Shown here piece after piece: positions 61,589-64,000 of a stretch of 64,000 nucleotides of DNA (the first letter of the stretch is position 1; each line of letters begins with the position of its first letter). A program made the translations under genes and the position numbers. The notes under the pieces are model-generated. The model saw only the letters and a list, made by a program, of their open reading frames with translations. It was not told the DNA's origin and ran no database searches. Origin of the DNA: Diadema setosum (Eukaryota > Echinodermata > Echinoidea > Diadematoida > Diadematidae); contig NC_092705.1 in NCBI RefSeq assembly GCF_964275005.1, forward strand, positions 2,241,685 to 2,305,684. Direction: 5' to 3'.

Positions 61589-61831
61589 AGTGACATCTTT
61601 TTATGTTCGCGGCTTTGATGAAAAATTGTTGTTTTTACGGTATATAATGTTCGCGGATTTAATGAGAAATTTTTGTTTTTACGGTATGCCGGGTCTGTTG
61701 CGAGTGATCGTAAAAAGTCTAAACACAAAAAAGTTCTCATTAAATTTTGTTGTTTTTACGGTATATTCCCTAAAAACAATACACCATAAAAACAAAGATT
61801 TATCATAAACGCCGCGAACAAAGATGTCACT
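61589..61831. mobile_element. MITE with AGTGACATCTTT ends
   Basis: The left end AGTGACATCTTTTTATGTTC and the inverted right end AGTGACATCTTTGTTCGCGG are both followed by CGCGGC and a TTTATGA/TTTGATGA tract. GTTTTTACGGTAT recurs three times inside. Non-coding; target duplication unclear. Confidence 0.55.
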
Positions 61832-62206
61832 GTGTTTTGTGATAAAACTGAACTACACTTTTTGTATGTATCAAAATGTGGTGCTCTCGACTCTACGAAG
61901 CCAGTACGATCGGAACCGAAGTACATCACCGTTGTACGCGTGCCGCTGGATAGGTGTATCGCTGGTTGTGATCCTATGGAGTTTGTAGAGGAATGATACG
62001 TGCTGCAAGCGCTGTGCACGCGTACACCCGGTACCCACACGTGTGATAGTACTCGTACATTATTATACACAGGTTAGACGTGTGGAAGAGACGTAGAGAT
62101 CTTTTTGGCCATATCACACACACAAGTGCATTGTACTGCTGTGCGAAACGGAGTAACGGCCAGCACGAACTCTTTGGACATAGTTTTTCTGAAAGATAAT
62201 GGTATT

Positions 62207-62267
62207 ATGGCGGAAGAGGCGGCAGACCCGGTCGTGCGGGTATTGGAAAGTTTGAGGATTAACATTG
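62207..62267 (+). CDS. candidate first coding exon of an unrecognised gene
   Basis: From an ATG at 62207 the frame reads MAEEAADPVVRVLESLRINI and then meets a consensus donor G|GTAAGT at 62267/62268. The acidic start, clean frame and strong donor look like the first coding exon of a soluble protein. The surrounding 62100-62400 is less AT-rich than the neighbourhood, as near a promoter. No family is recognised and no second exon is visible before the window ends. Confidence 0.4.
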
Positions 62268-62885
62268 GTAAGTATCGACTGTCAGTGCTATGTGTTCGAA
62301 ATTTCGGTACTAAATGACAATGTTTTTGGCCAGGTACGAGAGAGTCGGTGGTCGTAACTTGCGCAGTTCTCGCGGCCAGCCCTTCCCCTCTACAGTAGAG
62401 TTGTTTTCCGCTACGCAAAGTGAGTTCAAGAGTTCCCGACATTTCTTCCACGGTGATTGAGTTTTGCTTGTTTGTCAACACTGACATCATCTCGCCTGGT
62501 CATGATTTGGGCTGGGCCGTTCGGCCATTGATCATGCTCTGTCGCAGCTATCTAGGGGGAAAACAACGACAAACAATCTACGAAGAAATTGAAACTTCTG
62601 TACCTTCTTGCCTTTGCCTACCAATATACAGTAGTCAGTACAGGGGTCCGGGGTCTTTTATACTGCATACAGTAGGCCTAAATTTACTTTAACCGTTACT
62701 CTATTCCAGGCACTTGTATTGTTAGTAATACAGTTTACACTGCACTGGTAAAGTACACCTTTCCATGACCCAACTAGAGTAAGATGGATCATTTAGACTG
62801 CAATGCCTAGCTAGTTGAATCTGTACAGATTGTAGAAACCTAGTACATTGTAACACTGATAGGCAAGAGCTTTGGTACCGGTATG
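62268..62885. other. possible intron of the candidate gene
   Basis: No further exon with both splice signals and a matching phase was recognised. No repeats of note. Confidence 0.3.
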
Positions 62886-63041
62886 CAGGGGCGGATCCAG
62901 GAATTCTGTGAAGAGGGGGTGCCTTTTAAGGGGGGGGGCACTCACATCCCCTAATTGTTACAATTTTATTCTTTTGTTTCAATGAAAAATAAAGGGGGGC
63001 GGGGGAATGCGCCTGGTCTCTCCCCTCTGGATCCACCACTG
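62886..63041. mobile_element. 156-bp hAT-type MITE
   Basis: It begins CAGGGGCGGATCCAGGAATT and ends CTCTGGATCCACCACTG, with G-runs inside both ends. Flanks (CCGGTATG and GGTATATG) are only partly alike, so the 8-bp duplication is worn or altered. Same family as 58832-59554. Confidence 0.65.
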
Positions 63042-63244
63042 GGTATATGCCCGTTATGTGGTAAGAAACCCAAACTAAAGATTGACTGTGACACATAAAA
63101 ATTAGGCACCCTCAATGCAAAGCTTGCTTTAGTGTGTTCCTGAAGTTAAGGTAAGGACAAGCAAGCAAGAAAAATGATTATAGTCAGAGCTCGCAATGGT
63201 CACTCAATGGATGTTTACATCTTGTCCTATCTATATCTGTATAT

Positions 63245-64000
63245 GTGACCCGCTACAACAAAATGATCCTAAAGTCGGGCGAGGTCGATTATTTGAAAAT
63301 TGCATGATATAATCCCCTAATCTTTCTGCTTTAAATTGATATATAACACATTTTATAAAAATAATCGGCTGCGTAGATATTGATGTTTAAAAGAGAGCAT
63401 GTCGAGACGTCTGGAAAAGCACTGTTTCGAGAAAAGCGCCCTAAAAGTCTTCCTTTCGACGCTATCACGATCAAGGGACACGCAAGTCAGTTTTCACCAC
63501 TTGACAACAGAAGGTAAGCCCTAGCAACCACCGAAGAGTTCATTCAAGCACATCAGCGTCGGCGGTCTCCTCACCAACCAATCAGTGACCAGGATGTGAG
63601 AAGCGCTGAACATAGCGCACCCCGCCCGCACGTGCACCAGTCGACTGGGCAGTGTGCGAGCTTCACGCTTCGCTTAGCAGCAAGCAGCAAACTGACCAAT
63701 GAGATTACTCTGGTCGTTGTTATGGGCGGAACCTATCTGTGGCGCTCAATCCAAATTTTCGAACCAGTTTCTGCTTCGTTGAAACGCCAAAAAACATGGC
63801 TCAGAAAAACGCTATTTTTTTAATTTTTCCTTCGATCATTTTACTTCAAAATTTCGACAGATGATAGAAGACATGTTAGACTTCAATAATATATCAAAAT
63901 CAGAAAATCGTAAGTTTTAACCAATTTTAATGCTCTGACTTCAAAATTGATTTTCATGGCTTCGACAGTGCGCGACTTTAGGACCTTTTTGTTGTAGCAG
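63245..64000. mobile_element. long form of the GTGACC-type MITE, running off the window
   Basis: The left end GTGACCCGCTACAACAAAAT plus GATCCTAAAGTCG matches the 49116-49374 element. The right part repeats its inner tracts (TCGACAGATGATAGAAGA, CTGACTTCAAAA) and reaches GCGACTTTAGGACC and TTGTTGTAGCAG at the window edge. Between them lie about 450 bp absent from the short form, with CCAAT motifs (ACCAATCAGTG, ACCAATGAG) and GC-rich promoter-like sequence. No coding frame. Confidence 0.7.

Overview
The window is animal nuclear DNA, AT-rich and full of repeats, with a spliced gene carrying GT-AG introns. The repeat mix (DIRS-type and Penelope-like retroelements, several CR1/L2/RTE-type LINEs, a tRNA-type SINE, many hAT, Tc1/pogo and TTAA-type MITEs) and the gene content fit a marine invertebrate deuterostome, most likely an echinoderm. 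That assignment is an inference from style, not from a species-specific match.

Three host loci are visible. (1) MIPEP, mitochondrial intermediate peptidase, lies on the + strand in 16 coding exons from 32081 to 48201. The exon chain keeps frame throughout, gives 698 residues, has a mitochondrial presequence and carries the HEFGH zinc site. (2) A single-exon, intact Golgi carbohydrate sulfotransferase of the CHST1/3/4/5-like group lies on the - strand at 19334-20479. (3) A candidate first coding exon of an unrecognised gene sits at 62207-62267 (+), followed by a good splice donor. The first 3.5 kb may be the last exons and long 3' UTR of another + strand gene, but I cannot identify it.

The rest is mostly mobile elements. 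4.2-5.9 kb holds a Penelope-like GIY-YIG end and a Tc1-like MITE sitting in TA repeats. 6.5-13.0 kb is a nested structure: a 5.46-kb hAT-like element with a perfect 8-bp target duplication lies inside an older palindromic MITE and itself contains a broken RTE-like LINE and a seven-unit tandem array. 15.3-17.8 kb holds two LINE 3' ends and a SINE. 20.8-30.2 kb holds three LINEs in a row, one of them nearly full length with both ORFs. The MIPEP introns carry at least a dozen MITEs, a LINE scrap, a large ACC/ACT trinucleotide array and a perfect 50-bp hairpin. 52.5-57.4 kb holds a DIRS-type tyrosine-recombinase retrotransposon that looks whole. 57.4-64 kb holds further MITEs, including a TTAA-type MITE nested in a hAT-type MITE.

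I found no convincing new biological system. The most unusual items are the nested hAT, the perfect intronic hairpin, the intact-looking DIRS element and the CCAAT-containing long form of a MITE family at the right edge.
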